The notes under the pieces were generated by a model. That model was not told where the DNA came from, did not search any database, and saw only the letters and a list, made by a program, of their open reading frames with translations. The position numbers were made by a program, and so were the translations under genes. From contig JAJPHH010000137.1 of NCBI GenBank assembly GCA_021325385.1, positions 1-64,000 of the forward strand: 64,000 bases of DNA. Direction: 5' to 3'. Shown piece by piece: positions 27,968 through 36,712 of the stretch. The DNA comes from Alphaproteobacteria bacterium. Lineage in GTDB: Bacteria > Pseudomonadota > Alphaproteobacteria > Rhizobiales > Beijerinckiaceae. How positions within the stretch are numbered: position 1 is the stretch's first letter; each line of letters opens with the position of its first letter.

Positions 27968-28554
27968 TGTCGAAACGAAAATCGCTCTTTCTGAGGACTT
28001 GCGTCGCAATGCTCGTCGCGGCGCCGCCGATGACCGCCGCGACGCAGGACTTAAAGAAACCAGACATCGAAACGGGCAAAGCCGAGGCCGAGGCCGGCGA
28101 CGGCGTCGCGCGCTTTTGCGCGAATATCGCGCCGACCGCGGTCGAGGCGCGCATCGCCTGGCAGATGAAGCGTCTCAACGAGCTCGATGCGCAGATCAAG
28201 CAGAGGATCGCCGAACTCGACGCCAAGGAGGCCGAAGCGCGCGATTGGGTGACCAAGCGCCAGGACATGCTGGACAAGGCGACCGGCGACGTCGTCGCGA
28301 TCTATTCGAAAATGCAGCCCGAGGCCGCCTCTTTGCAATTGAGCGCGATGGACGATGTCAGCGCCGCGGCGATCCTCAGCAAGCTCAGTCCGCGCGCCGC
28401 CGGCGCGATTCTCGACGAGATGGACGCGGCGCGCGCCGCCAAGCTGGCCGATTTGATCTCGGGCGCGGCGAAGAGCGCAAACGCGACGGCCCCGACAACG
28501 GCCCCGCCGCCGAGCGGCGTTCAGCCGCTACCCGCCGACGGAAAGAAGTCTTGA
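27967..28554 (+). CDS. motE: MotC chaperone MotE
   Basis: A 195-residue periplasmic protein with a signal-like N-terminus (LFLRTCVAMLVAAPPMTAATQ). A coiled-coil region (ARIAWQMKRLNELDAQIKQRIAELDAKEAEARDWV) and an MgtE-N-like segment (DDVSAAAILSKLSPRAAGAILDEMDAARAAKLADLI) follow. This matches Rhizobium MotE, which folds and stabilises MotC. The stop overlaps the flgH ATG. I chose ATG 27967; the GTG at 27964 is an alternative. Confidence 0.88.
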   Translation: MSKRKSLFLRTCVAMLVAAPPMTAATQDLKKPDIETGKAEAEAGDGVARFCANIAPTAVEARIAWQMKRLNELDAQIKQRIAELDAKEAEARDWVTKRQDMLDKATGDVVAIYSKMQPEAASLQLSAMDDVSAAAILSKLSPRAAGAILDEMDAARAAKLADLISGAAKSANATAPTTAPPPSGVQPLPADGKKS

Positions 28555-29282
28555 TGCGGTTTCGCCACGCGTCCTTGGTCGCCGCCGGACTTGTCGGCTT
28601 GGCTCTAGCCGGTTGCGCCGGCGGTCCCGGCGAATTCATGCGCGAACCGAGTCTCTCGCCGGTCGGCAGCGGCCTGGCGGCGCCGACCGCCGGCGTGGTC
28701 GCGAACGTCCCCATTTCGCCGCCGCCGCTGCGCAGCAATCCGCAATCGATGTTCGAGGCGAGCGCCGCCGACCTCTACAGCGATCAGCGGGTCACTAAGG
28801 TCGGCGACGTCATCACGGTCGTCATCTCGATCAACGACAAGGCGACGTTCGGCAACACGACCGACCGCTCGCAGAGCGCCAAGGTCGGGTGGGAGACGGA
28901 CTGGAACTACACGCCAGGCGGTTCGACTTCTTCTAATCCGCCGACCTTGACCGCCGACGTGAACTCGACGTCGACGACGCAAGGCCAAGGCAATATCGAT
29001 CGCTCGGAGCAGATTCAGGTCTCCGTCGCCGCTGTCGTCACCGAAGTTTTGCCCAACGGCAATCTCGTCATCAGCGGTTCGCAGGAGGTCCGCGTCAATT
29101 ACGAACTGCGTCAATTGACGGTCGCCGGCATCGTCAGGCCGTGGGACATTTCCCGCAACAACACCATCTCCTACGACCGCATCGCCGAGGCCCGCATCTC
29201 CTATGGCGGCCGCGGCCGCCTGATGGACGTGCAGCAACCAAATTGGGGACAGCAGATTTGGGACAGGTTCAGGCCGTTCTAA
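28554..29282 (+). CDS. flgH: flagellar L-ring lipoprotein FlgH
   Basis: A 242-residue lipoprotein with lipobox LALAGC near residue 21. The FlgH core reads SMFEASAADLYSDQRVTKVGDVITVVISINDKATFGNTTDRS, and the C-terminal part includes LPNGNLVISGSQEVRVNYELRQLTVAGIVRPWDI. It forms the outer-membrane L-ring. The ATG overlaps the motE stop. Confidence 0.97.
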   Translation: MRFRHASLVAAGLVGLALAGCAGGPGEFMREPSLSPVGSGLAAPTAGVVANVPISPPPLRSNPQSMFEASAADLYSDQRVTKVGDVITVVISINDKATFGNTTDRSQSAKVGWETDWNYTPGGSTSSNPPTLTADVNSTSTTQGQGNIDRSEQIQVSVAAVVTEVLPNGNLVISGSQEVRVNYELRQLTVAGIVRPWDISRNNTISYDRIAEARISYGGRGRLMDVQQPNWGQQIWDRFRPF

Positions 29283-29303
29283 ACAGGAAAGGACGCTGAT
29301 CGC

Positions 29304-29792
29304 ATGGCGGCCCCGGCCACCAATCGCGGCGAAGCGACGGGATCATTCGGCCAGTTCGCCGCAGCGCTCCTCGTCGTCACGATGCTCGCCGGCGCAGTCG
29401 GCGCGTTCTTTGCGCCGCATCCCGGCCCCGCTTCGGGCGGGCAAGCCGCGAAGGACCAGTCGGCGCCTGAAAGTTCGGCCGATGCGGCCGTTGCGCCGAC
29501 CACGAACCTCTTCGACCTGCCGCCGATCGTCACCAATCTCGGCTCGCCGCAGGAAATGTGGGTCCGTCTGGAGGCGTCGATGATTTTCGATTCCAGCATG
29601 GTCAAGCATCCGGAAGCTTTGGCCGCCGAAATCGCCAACGACCTCCTGGCCTATATCCGGACGGTCACGTCGGCGCAGATTCAAGGTCCCATCGGCCTGC
29701 AGAACCTCAGGCAAGATCTCAACGAACGCGCCGCGATCCGCTCGAACGGGGCGGTCAAGGAGCTTGTCATCAAAACTCTGGTCGTCCAATGA
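29304..29792 (+). CDS. fliL: flagellar basal-body-associated protein FliL
   Basis: A 162-residue protein with one N-terminal membrane helix (FAAALLVVTMLAGAVGAFFA). The periplasmic domain (NLFDLPPIVTNLGSPQEMWVRLEASMIFD) ends GAVKELVIKTLVVQ, typical of FliL. It supports stator function. The TGA overlaps the fliP ATG. Confidence 0.9.
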   Translation: MAAPATNRGEATGSFGQFAAALLVVTMLAGAVGAFFAPHPGPASGGQAAKDQSAPESSADAAVAPTTNLFDLPPIVTNLGSPQEMWVRLEASMIFDSSMVKHPEALAAEIANDLLAYIRTVTSAQIQGPIGLQNLRQDLNERAAIRSNGAVKELVIKTLVVQ

Positions 29793-30523
29793 AACGGCTC
29801 GTCCTTATCGGTTTCGCGCTGCTCGCCATGACGGCGAGCGCGGCGGCGCAAACCGTCGATCTCGGCGCGCTGCTGCCCAATAACGGCGCCTCGGCCACTG
29901 CGCGCATCATTCAGGTCGCCGCGATCCTGACCGTTCTTTCAGTGGCGCCGGGCCTGCTGATCATGGTGACGAGCTTCACCCGGTTCATCGTCGCGCTGTC
30001 CTTCTTGCGGACTGGCCTCGGCCTGCAAAGCACGCCCGCCAATCTGGTGCTGATCAGTCTGTCGCTGTTCATGACGTTCTTCGTCATGGCGCCGACTTTC
30101 GATCGGGCCTGGCAGAACGGCGTCAAGCCGCTGATGGACAATGAGATCAATCAGCAGGAGGCATATGCGGCCGTCACCCAGCCCTTCCGCGAGTTCATGC
30201 TCGCGCAAGTCCGCGATAAAGACTTGAATCTGTTCGAGGATCTCTCGAAGGGCAACTTTCAGATCAAGGACCGCTCGACGATCGACCTGCGCTTGCTCGT
30301 CCCGGCCTTCATGATTTCCGAACTCCGGCGGGGCTTCGAGATCGGCTTTTTGATCGTGCTGCCCTTCCTGGTCATCGACATGATCGTCGCGACATTGACG
30401 ATGGCGATGGGCATGATGATGTTGCCGCCGGCGATCATCTCGCTGCCGGTGAAAATCCTGTTCTTCGTACTGATCGACGGCTGGAACATGCTGATCGGCA
30501 GCCTGGTCCGGTCGGTGTCGTAA
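29789..30523 (+). CDS. fliP: flagellar export gate protein FliP
   Basis: A 244-residue export-gate membrane protein with a cleavable signal peptide (ALLAMTASAAAQ). FliP signatures TSFTRFIVALSFLRTGLGLQ, LRLLVPAFMISELRRGFEIGFLIVLPFLVIDMIV and MMMLPPAIISLPVKILFFVLIDGWNMLIGSLV are all present. I chose ATG 29789, which overlaps the fliL stop. It is the last gene of the motA-fliP run. Confidence 0.98.
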   Translation: MKRLVLIGFALLAMTASAAAQTVDLGALLPNNGASATARIIQVAAILTVLSVAPGLLIMVTSFTRFIVALSFLRTGLGLQSTPANLVLISLSLFMTFFVMAPTFDRAWQNGVKPLMDNEINQQEAYAAVTQPFREFMLAQVRDKDLNLFEDLSKGNFQIKDRSTIDLRLLVPAFMISELRRGFEIGFLIVLPFLVIDMIVATLTMAMGMMMLPPAIISLPVKILFFVLIDGWNMLIGSLVRSVS

Positions 30524-30554
30524 CGCGACGCGTCGCCGGCTGCCGAGAAACGAA

Positions 30555-30584
30555 AAGGCCGCCCGCCTGTCGACGCGCGGCCTT
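30555..30584. terminator. candidate bidirectional terminator after fliP / flagellin
   Basis: AAGGCCGC (30555-30562) and GCGGCCTT (30577-30584) form an 8-bp perfect stem between convergent fliP and flagellin genes. The A and T tracts are very short, so termination strength is uncertain. Confidence 0.5.
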
Positions 30585-30597
30585 GGCGATATCGCAG

Positions 30598-30614
30598 GGC
30601 CGGCTTGACCGGCC
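30598..30614 (-). terminator. candidate flagellin terminator hairpin
   Basis: GGCCGG-CTTGA-CCGGCC is a 6-bp GC stem with a 5-nt loop, starting 6 bp past the flagellin stop on the minus strand. No U-tract follows, so it may serve as a 3' stabilising hairpin or part of a two-hairpin terminator. Confidence 0.5.
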
Positions 30615-30620
30615 TCGTGT

Positions 30621-31481
30621 TTAGGCGCCGAACAGCTTGAGGATCAATTGGCTGTTCTGGTTGGCGATCGACAACGATTGGATGCCGAGCTGCTGCTGAG
30701 TCTGCAACGCCTGCAAACGCGTCGACGCTTCGTTCATGTCCGCATCGACCAGGCCGCTGACGCCGTTCGTATAGTCCGTCGACAGCGCCGAATTGAAGTT
30801 CGAGGCCGCGTTCATGCGGTCCTGGGTCGAGCCGATCTGCGAGGAGTAAGCCGTCACGGCGGTCAGCGCCGCCTGGACGTTGGTCAGCTCGGTCGAGGCG
30901 TTCGCGGTCGTCACCGTGATGTTGGTCAGGTCCGTGCCGCTCTGGACCAGGCTGCCGGCCCCCGCATTGTAAAGCGCAGCCGATTGGAACGAGATCGTGT
31001 TGAACGTGCCGCCCGTCGAGGTGGCGTTGAAGCCGGAGACGAACTGCAAAGCCGCCGCGTCCTGGCTGCCGTCAAGCAGGTTGACGCCGTTGAACGAGGC
31101 GCCGCTTACGGCGTCGAGCAACTGCTTGCCGAGCGCCGTGACCGTCGTTTGGATCGCGGAGATGTCGGCGCCCGGATTCGCGGCCTGGGTCAGGGCCGTT
31201 TCGATGGAGCCGATCGTCGTGATGATCGACTGGATCGCCGAGGTCGCGGTGCTGAGAATCTGATTGCTTTCCGACAATGCGTCATTGACCGCGTGGACGA
31301 CGCCGCCATCCGCATTGAGCTGGGTCGCAATCGACCAATAAGCGGCGTTGTCGGCGGCGCTGGACACTTTGAGACCGGTGGAGACTTCGTTCTGGGTTTG
31401 GGAGAGGGCTTGCTCGGTCTGATTTAGGGATTCGAGCGCCGTCAGAGCCGACGAGTTCGTCAGAATTGAAGACGTATTCAT
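30621..31481 (-). CDS. flaA: flagellin (filament protein)
   Basis: A 286-residue flagellin. The N-terminal D0/D1 region (SALTALESLNQTEQALSQTQNEVSTGLKVSSAADNAAYWSIATQL) and C-terminal region (STRLQALQTQQQLGIQSLSIANQNSQLILKLFGA) are conserved; the central region is short and Ser/Thr/Ala-rich. It is a monocistronic gene convergent with fliP. Its 5' leader holds a palindrome next to the ribosome-binding site, relevant because flbT and flaF are in this window. It is the only flagellin here; other copies may lie elsewhere. Confidence 0.96.
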   Translation of the reverse strand: MNTSSILTNSSALTALESLNQTEQALSQTQNEVSTGLKVSSAADNAAYWSIATQLNADGGVVHAVNDALSESNQILSTATSAIQSIITTIGSIETALTQAANPGADISAIQTTVTALGKQLLDAVSGASFNGVNLLDGSQDAAALQFVSGFNATSTGGTFNTISFQSAALYNAGAGSLVQSGTDLTNITVTTANASTELTNVQAALTAVTAYSSQIGSTQDRMNAASNFNSALSTDYTNGVSGLVDADMNEASTRLQALQTQQQLGIQSLSIANQNSQLILKLFGA

Positions 31482-31498
31482 TGGGTGTGTTTCCTTTT

Positions 31499-31512
31499 AG
31501 GCTCGCGAGCCT
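31499..31512 (-). promoter_or_regulatory. palindrome in flagellin 5' leader abutting the ribosome-binding site
   Basis: AGGCTCGCGAGCCT is a perfect 14-bp palindrome directly upstream of the flagellin Shine-Dalgarno-like AAAAGGAA (31491-31498). In RNA it could form a hairpin with a CGCG loop. FlbT is known in Caulobacter to act on a flagellin 5' UTR, so this is a candidate target; that link is inference. Confidence 0.5.
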
Positions 31513-31745
31513 TTTTTCGTTGACATTCGGACTCACACCGCGACGACGGAACGGCTTAATGCCTATAGGCCCGGCAAGGGCCCACCCCGTCGTGTTTTCG
31601 CCGACGCCTGGTCTTCGCCCAGACGCCTCGGCCGCGCGACTATGCCGCCGGCGGATTAATTTCGCGTAAAACGGCCCCTCGCCGCAGCAACGGGCGCTCG
31701 TCCGCCGCGATCGCGAAAGGCCGGCCGCGCCGACTTCCTCCCAAG

Positions 31746-31761
31746 CAACCTCCGCGCAAGC
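31746..31761 (+). promoter_or_regulatory. candidate flagellar regulon motif upstream of fliF
   Basis: CAACCTCCGCGCAAGC lies 51 bp before the fliF ATG and is oriented toward it. It matches the shared consensus CCAGCCTCGCGCAAGC. In Brucella the fliF promoter is the known FtcR target. Confidence 0.6.
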
Positions 31762-31811
31762 TCCGCCGTCAAGAGTGAGTTCATGACACGTGAGACAGCG
31801 TGGGACCTCGC

Positions 31812-33482
31812 ATGAACGCCCTGGCGCAGGCGGAGCGGCTCTGGAAGAACCTGCTCGCCCTCGGGGCGCGGCGTTTGGCCGTACTCGGCCTGATCGGGGT
31901 CAGCGTTTTCGCCGTGACGGGGCTCAGCGGCTATTATCTCAGCCGGCCGTCCAACGAGACGCTCTATTCCGGGCTCGACCGGGACGACGTTGTAACGATC
32001 GGCGCGGCGCTCCGCGAGGCGGGCATTTCCTTCGACGTCAGCACCGACGGCGCCGCCATCCTGGTTCCGGTTGGCCAGGCCGCCTTCGCCCGGATGACGC
32101 TGGCGGAAAAGGGACTGCCGCATAGCGGCAGCGTCGGCAACGAATTGTTCGACAAGCTCGGCTCGCTCGGCCTTACATCCTTCATGCAGGAGGTGACGCG
32201 AGTGCGCGCGATGGAAGGCGAACTCGCCCGCACCATTCAGATGATGCACGGCGTCAAGGCCGCGCGTGTGCATATCGTGATGGGGGATGAGGGATCGTTC
32301 CGTCGCGAGAGGCAGCCGCCCTCCGCCTCCGTCGTCATTCGAACCGAGGTCCCCGACGACACCAGCACGGCCCAGGCGATCCGCCATCTTGTCGCCGCCG
32401 CGGTTCCGGGCATGAAGCTCGACGAAGTGACGGTGCTGAATGTCGACGGCCTGCTGCTCGCCTCGGGATCGGATTCGATGGACCAAGCGCCGAGCAACAT
32501 GCTGGCCCTGCAAAAAAGCGTCTCGCAGGAAATCCAGGATTCGGTGCGCAAGACCTTGGCGCCCTATCTCAGCTTGAAGAATTTCCAGATCAGCGTCGCC
32601 GCCCGGCTTAATACGGACAAGCGGCAAACTAACGAAACGATCTACAATCCCGAACAGCGGGTCGAGCGTTCGGTTCGGGTGATCAAGGAGAGCCAGAGCT
32701 CGCAGAACTCGACCGGGCAGCAGCAGCCGACCAGCGTCGACCGCAATCTGCCGCAACCAAAACCTTCGACGAGCGATTCCAAGCAGTCGAACGACGAAAA
32801 CCAAAAGCGCGAGGAGCTGACCAATTACGAGATCTCCTCGAAGCAGACGACGACCACCAGCTCGGGCTACGCGATCGACAATCTATCGGTCGCGGTGCTC
32901 GTCAACCGCGCTGCTTTCGGCGACAAAGCGACGCCGGAATCGATCGACAAGCAGGTCAAGGATATCGAGCAGCTCGTCTCGTCGGCCGCTGGATTGCGTA
33001 AAGAGCGCGGCGACGCGATCAAAGTCTCGGTCGTCGATTTCGTCGACAGCGGGCGCGAGCTCGAGCCGGTGCCCGGGCCGTCGGTCGTCGAGCTCTTGCT
33101 GCGCCAATCCGGGTCGCTGATCAGCGCGGCGGCGGTGATCGCCGTCGCGCTGATGCTGATCTGGTTCGGCATCAGGCCGGCGACGAAAATGTTGCTCGCC
33201 GCGCCGGCCGCCGCCAGCCACGACGCCGCGTTCAATCTGCTGCCGGGCGGCGGCCTGCCGCCAGGCATGGCCGTCGAAAGCGACCCGGCGGTCGCCTTGC
33301 CCGGCGTTTCGCCGACGAATTTCCTGATTGAGCCGAGCGAGCCCAGCGACGGACTGATCAGCGAACTCGTCGCCCGAAAGAACAAGAGCCCGCAGCATAA
33401 GCTCGAGCAGCTCGTCGAGCACGACGAAGAGCAGGCTGCAGCAATTCTCAAACAATGGATCCGTCAGGGGAGCAGCGCATGA
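31812..33482 (+). CDS. fliF: flagellar MS-ring protein FliF
   Basis: A 556-residue MS-ring protein with TM1 near residues 22-43. The YscJ-like domain is clear (YSGLDRDDVVTIGAALREAGISFDVSTDG, TRVRAMEGELARTIQMMHGVKAARVHIVM). A hydrophilic Gln/Ser/Thr-rich region follows, then a second membrane helix (SLISAAAVIAVALMLIWFGI) and a C-terminal FliG-binding tail. I chose ATG 31812; a GTG 12 bp earlier is possible. It lies apart from fliG, heading a fliF-fliH-motB-motC-fliK unit. Confidence 0.96.
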   Translation: MNALAQAERLWKNLLALGARRLAVLGLIGVSVFAVTGLSGYYLSRPSNETLYSGLDRDDVVTIGAALREAGISFDVSTDGAAILVPVGQAAFARMTLAEKGLPHSGSVGNELFDKLGSLGLTSFMQEVTRVRAMEGELARTIQMMHGVKAARVHIVMGDEGSFRRERQPPSASVVIRTEVPDDTSTAQAIRHLVAAAVPGMKLDEVTVLNVDGLLLASGSDSMDQAPSNMLALQKSVSQEIQDSVRKTLAPYLSLKNFQISVAARLNTDKRQTNETIYNPEQRVERSVRVIKESQSSQNSTGQQQPTSVDRNLPQPKPSTSDSKQSNDENQKREELTNYEISSKQTTTTSSGYAIDNLSVAVLVNRAAFGDKATPESIDKQVKDIEQLVSSAAGLRKERGDAIKVSVVDFVDSGRELEPVPGPSVVELLLRQSGSLISAAAVIAVALMLIWFGIRPATKMLLAAPAAASHDAAFNLLPGGGLPPGMAVESDPAVALPGVSPTNFLIEPSEPSDGLISELVARKNKSPQHKLEQLVEHDEEQAAAILKQWIRQGSSA

Positions 33483-34102
33483 AGCCCATCCCGATCGCGC
33501 AATATCTCAACCGTTTCGAACGGGTCGGTCCGGCTGACGTCGAGGCCTCCTCGCGCGCGGCTCAGCCGAAGCCGCGCGTTGTCCCGGACGTCGAGGATAA
33601 CGAGGCGCGCCTTCACGAAGCTTATGAGCGGGGTCGGCAAGAAGGGCTCGCCGCCGCGGAGGCCGAATTCGCCGCGGCGCTCGCGCGTCAGCGAGGCGAG
33701 TTCGAGGAGCGGGCTAAAGCCGAGCGCGCCGCGTTTCAGGCCCAGGAATACGCCAAGCTCGCCGATGAGATCGCGGCGGGACTTGTCGAGGTCGAGGCGC
33801 GGATCGCCGAGGCGGTCGCCAATATTTTGCGGCCCTATCTCGCGCAGGAGCAAGCGGCGCGCGTCATCCATTCCCTTTCCGATCATCTCAACCGCATCCT
33901 GGCGAGCGAATCGGCCTCGGCGCTCAAAATCTCCGGACCGGAAGCCGTGCTGAACCTCCTGCGCGATCGGCTTTCGAGCTATCCGGTCGAGGTCGAATAT
34001 AGCCTGCAGGACGGCGTCGACGTCACGGTCGAAGCGCAGCAGACCCTCATCAAGTCGCAATTGCAGGCTTGGCTCGACCTGATCGAGTCGACGGCCGGTT
34101 GA
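33479..34102 (+). CDS. fliH: flagellar export ATPase regulator, FliH-like
   Basis: A 207-residue soluble protein with a long charged helix (LHEAYERGRQEGLAAAEAEFAAALARQRGEFEERAKAERAAF) containing the YxxGxxxG-type repeat of FliH. The C-terminal part ends VDVTVEAQQTLIKSQLQAWLDLIES. The ATG overlaps the fliF stop and follows GGGGAG. FliH holds FliI at the export gate. Assigned by architecture and position between fliF and motB. Confidence 0.8.
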   Translation: MKPIPIAQYLNRFERVGPADVEASSRAAQPKPRVVPDVEDNEARLHEAYERGRQEGLAAAEAEFAAALARQRGEFEERAKAERAAFQAQEYAKLADEIAAGLVEVEARIAEAVANILRPYLAQEQAARVIHSLSDHLNRILASESASALKISGPEAVLNLLRDRLSSYPVEVEYSLQDGVDVTVEAQQTLIKSQLQAWLDLIESTAG

Positions 34103-34112
34103 GCATCGGGCG

Positions 34113-35546
34113 ATGGACCAGGCGCATCCCGAAATCGTCGTCATCAAGCGACACGGCGACGATGACGACGAGCATCACGGCGGCGCATGGAAGATCGCTT
34201 TCGCCGATTTCATGACCGCGATGATGGCGTTCTTCTTGGTCTTGTGGATCATCAACGCTACCGACAAGGACACCAAGACGATCATCGCCCGCTACTTCAA
34301 TCCGGTGAAGCTGGAGGACACGGCCAAGGCGCAGAAAGGAATTCGCGATACGATCCAAGGCAAGGTCAAGGGACAGATCGCGGATTCCGAAATTGATATC
34401 GACGGCCCGTCAGACGAAACGCAAGACGAGGCGAGGACCAAATCATCGAGCCCGGGCCGGAATGGCGCCGACGGCAATCAAGGCGCACATAATGGAAGGG
34501 GCGGACGAGACGGCGTGAAGCAAGCCGACTCCACCGAGAACGGAATGGCGAGCGTCGCCGACCCGGCGAAGCCGCAACCTACGCTTTCCGAAACATCTCT
34601 GTTCAAGGACCCGTACGCGAGTCTCGACGAGATCGCTGGAAAACCGGCGCCGCCGTCGTCGAGCACGCCTTTGGGGATTGGCCGCAACAATCCGATCATC
34701 GATGCCGGCACGATGGACTCGGATGCGTTCCGCGACCCGTTTCAGCCGATCGCGCGCGCCTCGGGCGGCGATCCCCTCAACGACGCGAAGCCCGAATCGC
34801 CGCAGCCGCCGGCTCGGCCCATCACCCAGAACGCGCAAGCGAGTCCGCCGGCCGTGGCGGCGCAGCAACCCTCCCAGCAGGAGCCGGCGAAGCCCGCCGC
34901 CCCGCCGCAGCCGGTCAGTCCAAGCGGCCAGACCGCGCCGCTTGCCTCGACCGACGAACCGAACAAGCCCTCGAAAGCTCCGGCTCCCGCTCGCGCTCCG
35001 ATCCCGGCGGAAGAAGCGGCTCACGGCGCGGCGAAATCGCCGGCTAAGCTCGAGCAAGAGAAGCCGGCGCCGAATGGGCAAAGCGCCGAGGTCGCCCAAT
35101 TGCGCAGCGACCTGCTGAAGGAGATCGGCGGCGATCGTCTTGAGCCCGGCCCCGGCCTGGAAGTGCAAGCGACTGACGAAGGTCTGTTGATCAGTCTCAC
35201 CGATCAATTCGACTTCAGCATGTTTCCGGTCGGTTCGGCGCAACCGCAGGCGCGCGTCGTGCGGATTATGGAGAAAGTCGCGCAAGCGCTGAAGAACCGG
35301 CCCGGCGTCGTCGTCGTTCGCGGCCATACCGACGCACGTCCCTATCGCTCCGCCACGTACGACAATTGGCGATTGTCGGAGGCCCGCGCGCAAATGGCCT
35401 ATTACATGCTGGTGCGGGGCGGCCTGCCGGAAAAGCGCGTTGAACGAATCGAAGGTTACGCCGACCGGCGCTTGAAGCTGCCGAACAATCCAATGGCGGC
35501 CGAGAACCGGCGCATCGAGATCCTGCTGCGGAAGCCGAACACATGA
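34113..35546 (+). CDS. motB: flagellar motor stator protein MotB
   Basis: A 477-residue stator protein. A His/Asp-rich cytoplasmic N-terminus precedes one membrane helix (KIAFADFMTAMMAFFLVLWII) carrying the proton-binding Asp at position 32. A long Pro/Ala/Gln-rich periplasmic linker (about 90-330) follows, then an OmpA-like peptidoglycan-binding domain (VVVRGHTDARPY, NWRLSEARAQMAYYML). The linker makes it longer than I expect for rhizobial MotB, which is usually about 400 residues. The stop overlaps the motC ATG. Confidence 0.95.
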   Translation: MDQAHPEIVVIKRHGDDDDEHHGGAWKIAFADFMTAMMAFFLVLWIINATDKDTKTIIARYFNPVKLEDTAKAQKGIRDTIQGKVKGQIADSEIDIDGPSDETQDEARTKSSSPGRNGADGNQGAHNGRGGRDGVKQADSTENGMASVADPAKPQPTLSETSLFKDPYASLDEIAGKPAPPSSSTPLGIGRNNPIIDAGTMDSDAFRDPFQPIARASGGDPLNDAKPESPQPPARPITQNAQASPPAVAAQQPSQQEPAKPAAPPQPVSPSGQTAPLASTDEPNKPSKAPAPARAPIPAEEAAHGAAKSPAKLEQEKPAPNGQSAEVAQLRSDLLKEIGGDRLEPGPGLEVQATDEGLLISLTDQFDFSMFPVGSAQPQARVVRIMEKVAQALKNRPGVVVVRGHTDARPYRSATYDNWRLSEARAQMAYYMLVRGGLPEKRVERIEGYADRRLKLPNNPMAAENRRIEILLRKPNT

Positions 35547-36712
35547 CCGCCCGGCGCTTGCTGATCGCTTTGGCGACTCTGTTCATCTCCTGGGCCGGCG
35601 CTCGCGCTGGCGGCGTTTCGTCGCCGCTCGCCATGCTCGCCGATTTGCAAAACTTGCAAGCCAAAATCGCCCAGGGCGACAAGGCGGCTTATGCGGCGCA
35701 GCCTGCCATGCTGCATGATATGGCCGTGGCCATCGCCAACGCCGATCCGGACCTGTGGAAGCAGCCGGACAATGTCCATGCCGCCGTCGCTTTCGTGCTC
35801 AGCGGCGGGCCGCCGCGCGCCGTCGCGCCGCTGGCCGAGAGTGAAGGAATAGACAAAGAGGATAGACAATTGCTGCGCGGCGCGCTCGCCTATGTCCTTG
35901 GCCGGGAGGAGGAGGCGCAGAACCTGCTTGGCGGCGTCGACGCTCGAACGCTCGACCTGCGCCTCGCCGGCCAAGTCGCCTTCGTTCAATCGCTGCTCGT
36001 CTCGTCCCGCGACAAGAAAAAATCGGTCGAACTGCTCGATTTGGCGCGGCTTTTGGCGCCGGGCGGGCTGGTCGAGGAGGCGGCGCTGAGGCGCGAGATC
36101 TTGGTCTCGGGCGAAATGCGCGACGTCGATCGCTTCACGCTGTCAGCATGCCAGTACCTGAATCGTTTTTCCAAATCGATTTATGCCGAGAATCTTGTTC
36201 GCAGCATCGCGCAGACAGTGGCGCGACTCGGCCTCGCCGAAAATCTCGTTGATTTTCACAAGTTCGACAACCTTGCCGCTTCTCTGCCCGTCGACGCGCG
36301 CCGCGGCTTCTACCTCGCGATCTCGCGGGCTGCGCTCGTCGACGGCAAGGTCGCCGTGGCCGAGGCGGCCGCGCGCCTGTCGCTGGCGCAACCTTACGGC
36401 GACCGCATCGAGGATGCGCGCGGCAAATTCTATGGCGCGGCAGCGAGGGTCCTCGGCGACGGCTACGAGCAAAGCCTGGCTGAATTGAATGCAATCGACG
36501 CCAAGCAATTGCCCAAGCCGGACGTTGCGCTGCTGGCGGCGGCGCGCGACGTCGCGTCGCGATTGCGTTCGCCGCCGCCGCCAGACGAATCGCCTGCTTC
36601 GCCTGCCGCCGGAGGTACGGCGAAGAACGACGAGGGGGTTATGGCCACCATCCATCTCGCCGAGACCGCCTTGGCGCGCAGCGATCGCCTGGCTAACGGG
36701 AGACCTCAATGA
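35543..36712 (+). CDS. motC: periplasmic motility protein MotC
   Basis: A 389-residue exported protein with a signal peptide (LLIALATLFISWAGARAGG) and a helical-repeat body (LADLQNLQAKIAQGDKAAY, YLNRFSKSIYAENLVRSIAQTVARLG). This matches MotC of rhizobia, which binds the MotB periplasmic part and affects motor speed. It overlaps motB and fliK by 4 bp each. motE, its chaperone, is also in the window. Confidence 0.92.
   Translation: MTARRLLIALATLFISWAGARAGGVSSPLAMLADLQNLQAKIAQGDKAAYAAQPAMLHDMAVAIANADPDLWKQPDNVHAAVAFVLSGGPPRAVAPLAESEGIDKEDRQLLRGALAYVLGREEEAQNLLGGVDARTLDLRLAGQVAFVQSLLVSSRDKKKSVELLDLARLLAPGGLVEEAALRREILVSGEMRDVDRFTLSACQYLNRFSKSIYAENLVRSIAQTVARLGLAENLVDFHKFDNLAASLPVDARRGFYLAISRAALVDGKVAVAEAAARLSLAQPYGDRIEDARGKFYGAAARVLGDGYEQSLAELNAIDAKQLPKPDVALLAAARDVASRLRSPPPPDESPASPAAGGTAKNDEGVMATIHLAETALARSDRLANGRPQ

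Larger units (their letters stand above)
31482..31811. other. 330-bp divergent promoter region, flagellin / fliF
   Basis: No gene. The region contains the flagellin leader palindrome (31499-31512), a second 10-bp palindrome GCCTATAGGC at 31561-31570, and the fliF copy of the flagellar motif at 31746-31761. I see no copy of that motif directed at the flagellin gene. Confidence 0.6.

Noticed and set aside
31561-31600. Possible sigma-54 GG-N10-GC pair upstream of the flagellin gene
   Set aside because: The match to TGGCAC-N5-TTGCA is poor and GG/GC pairs arise easily in this GC-rich DNA; Rhizobiales flagellins are not generally sigma-54 dependent.
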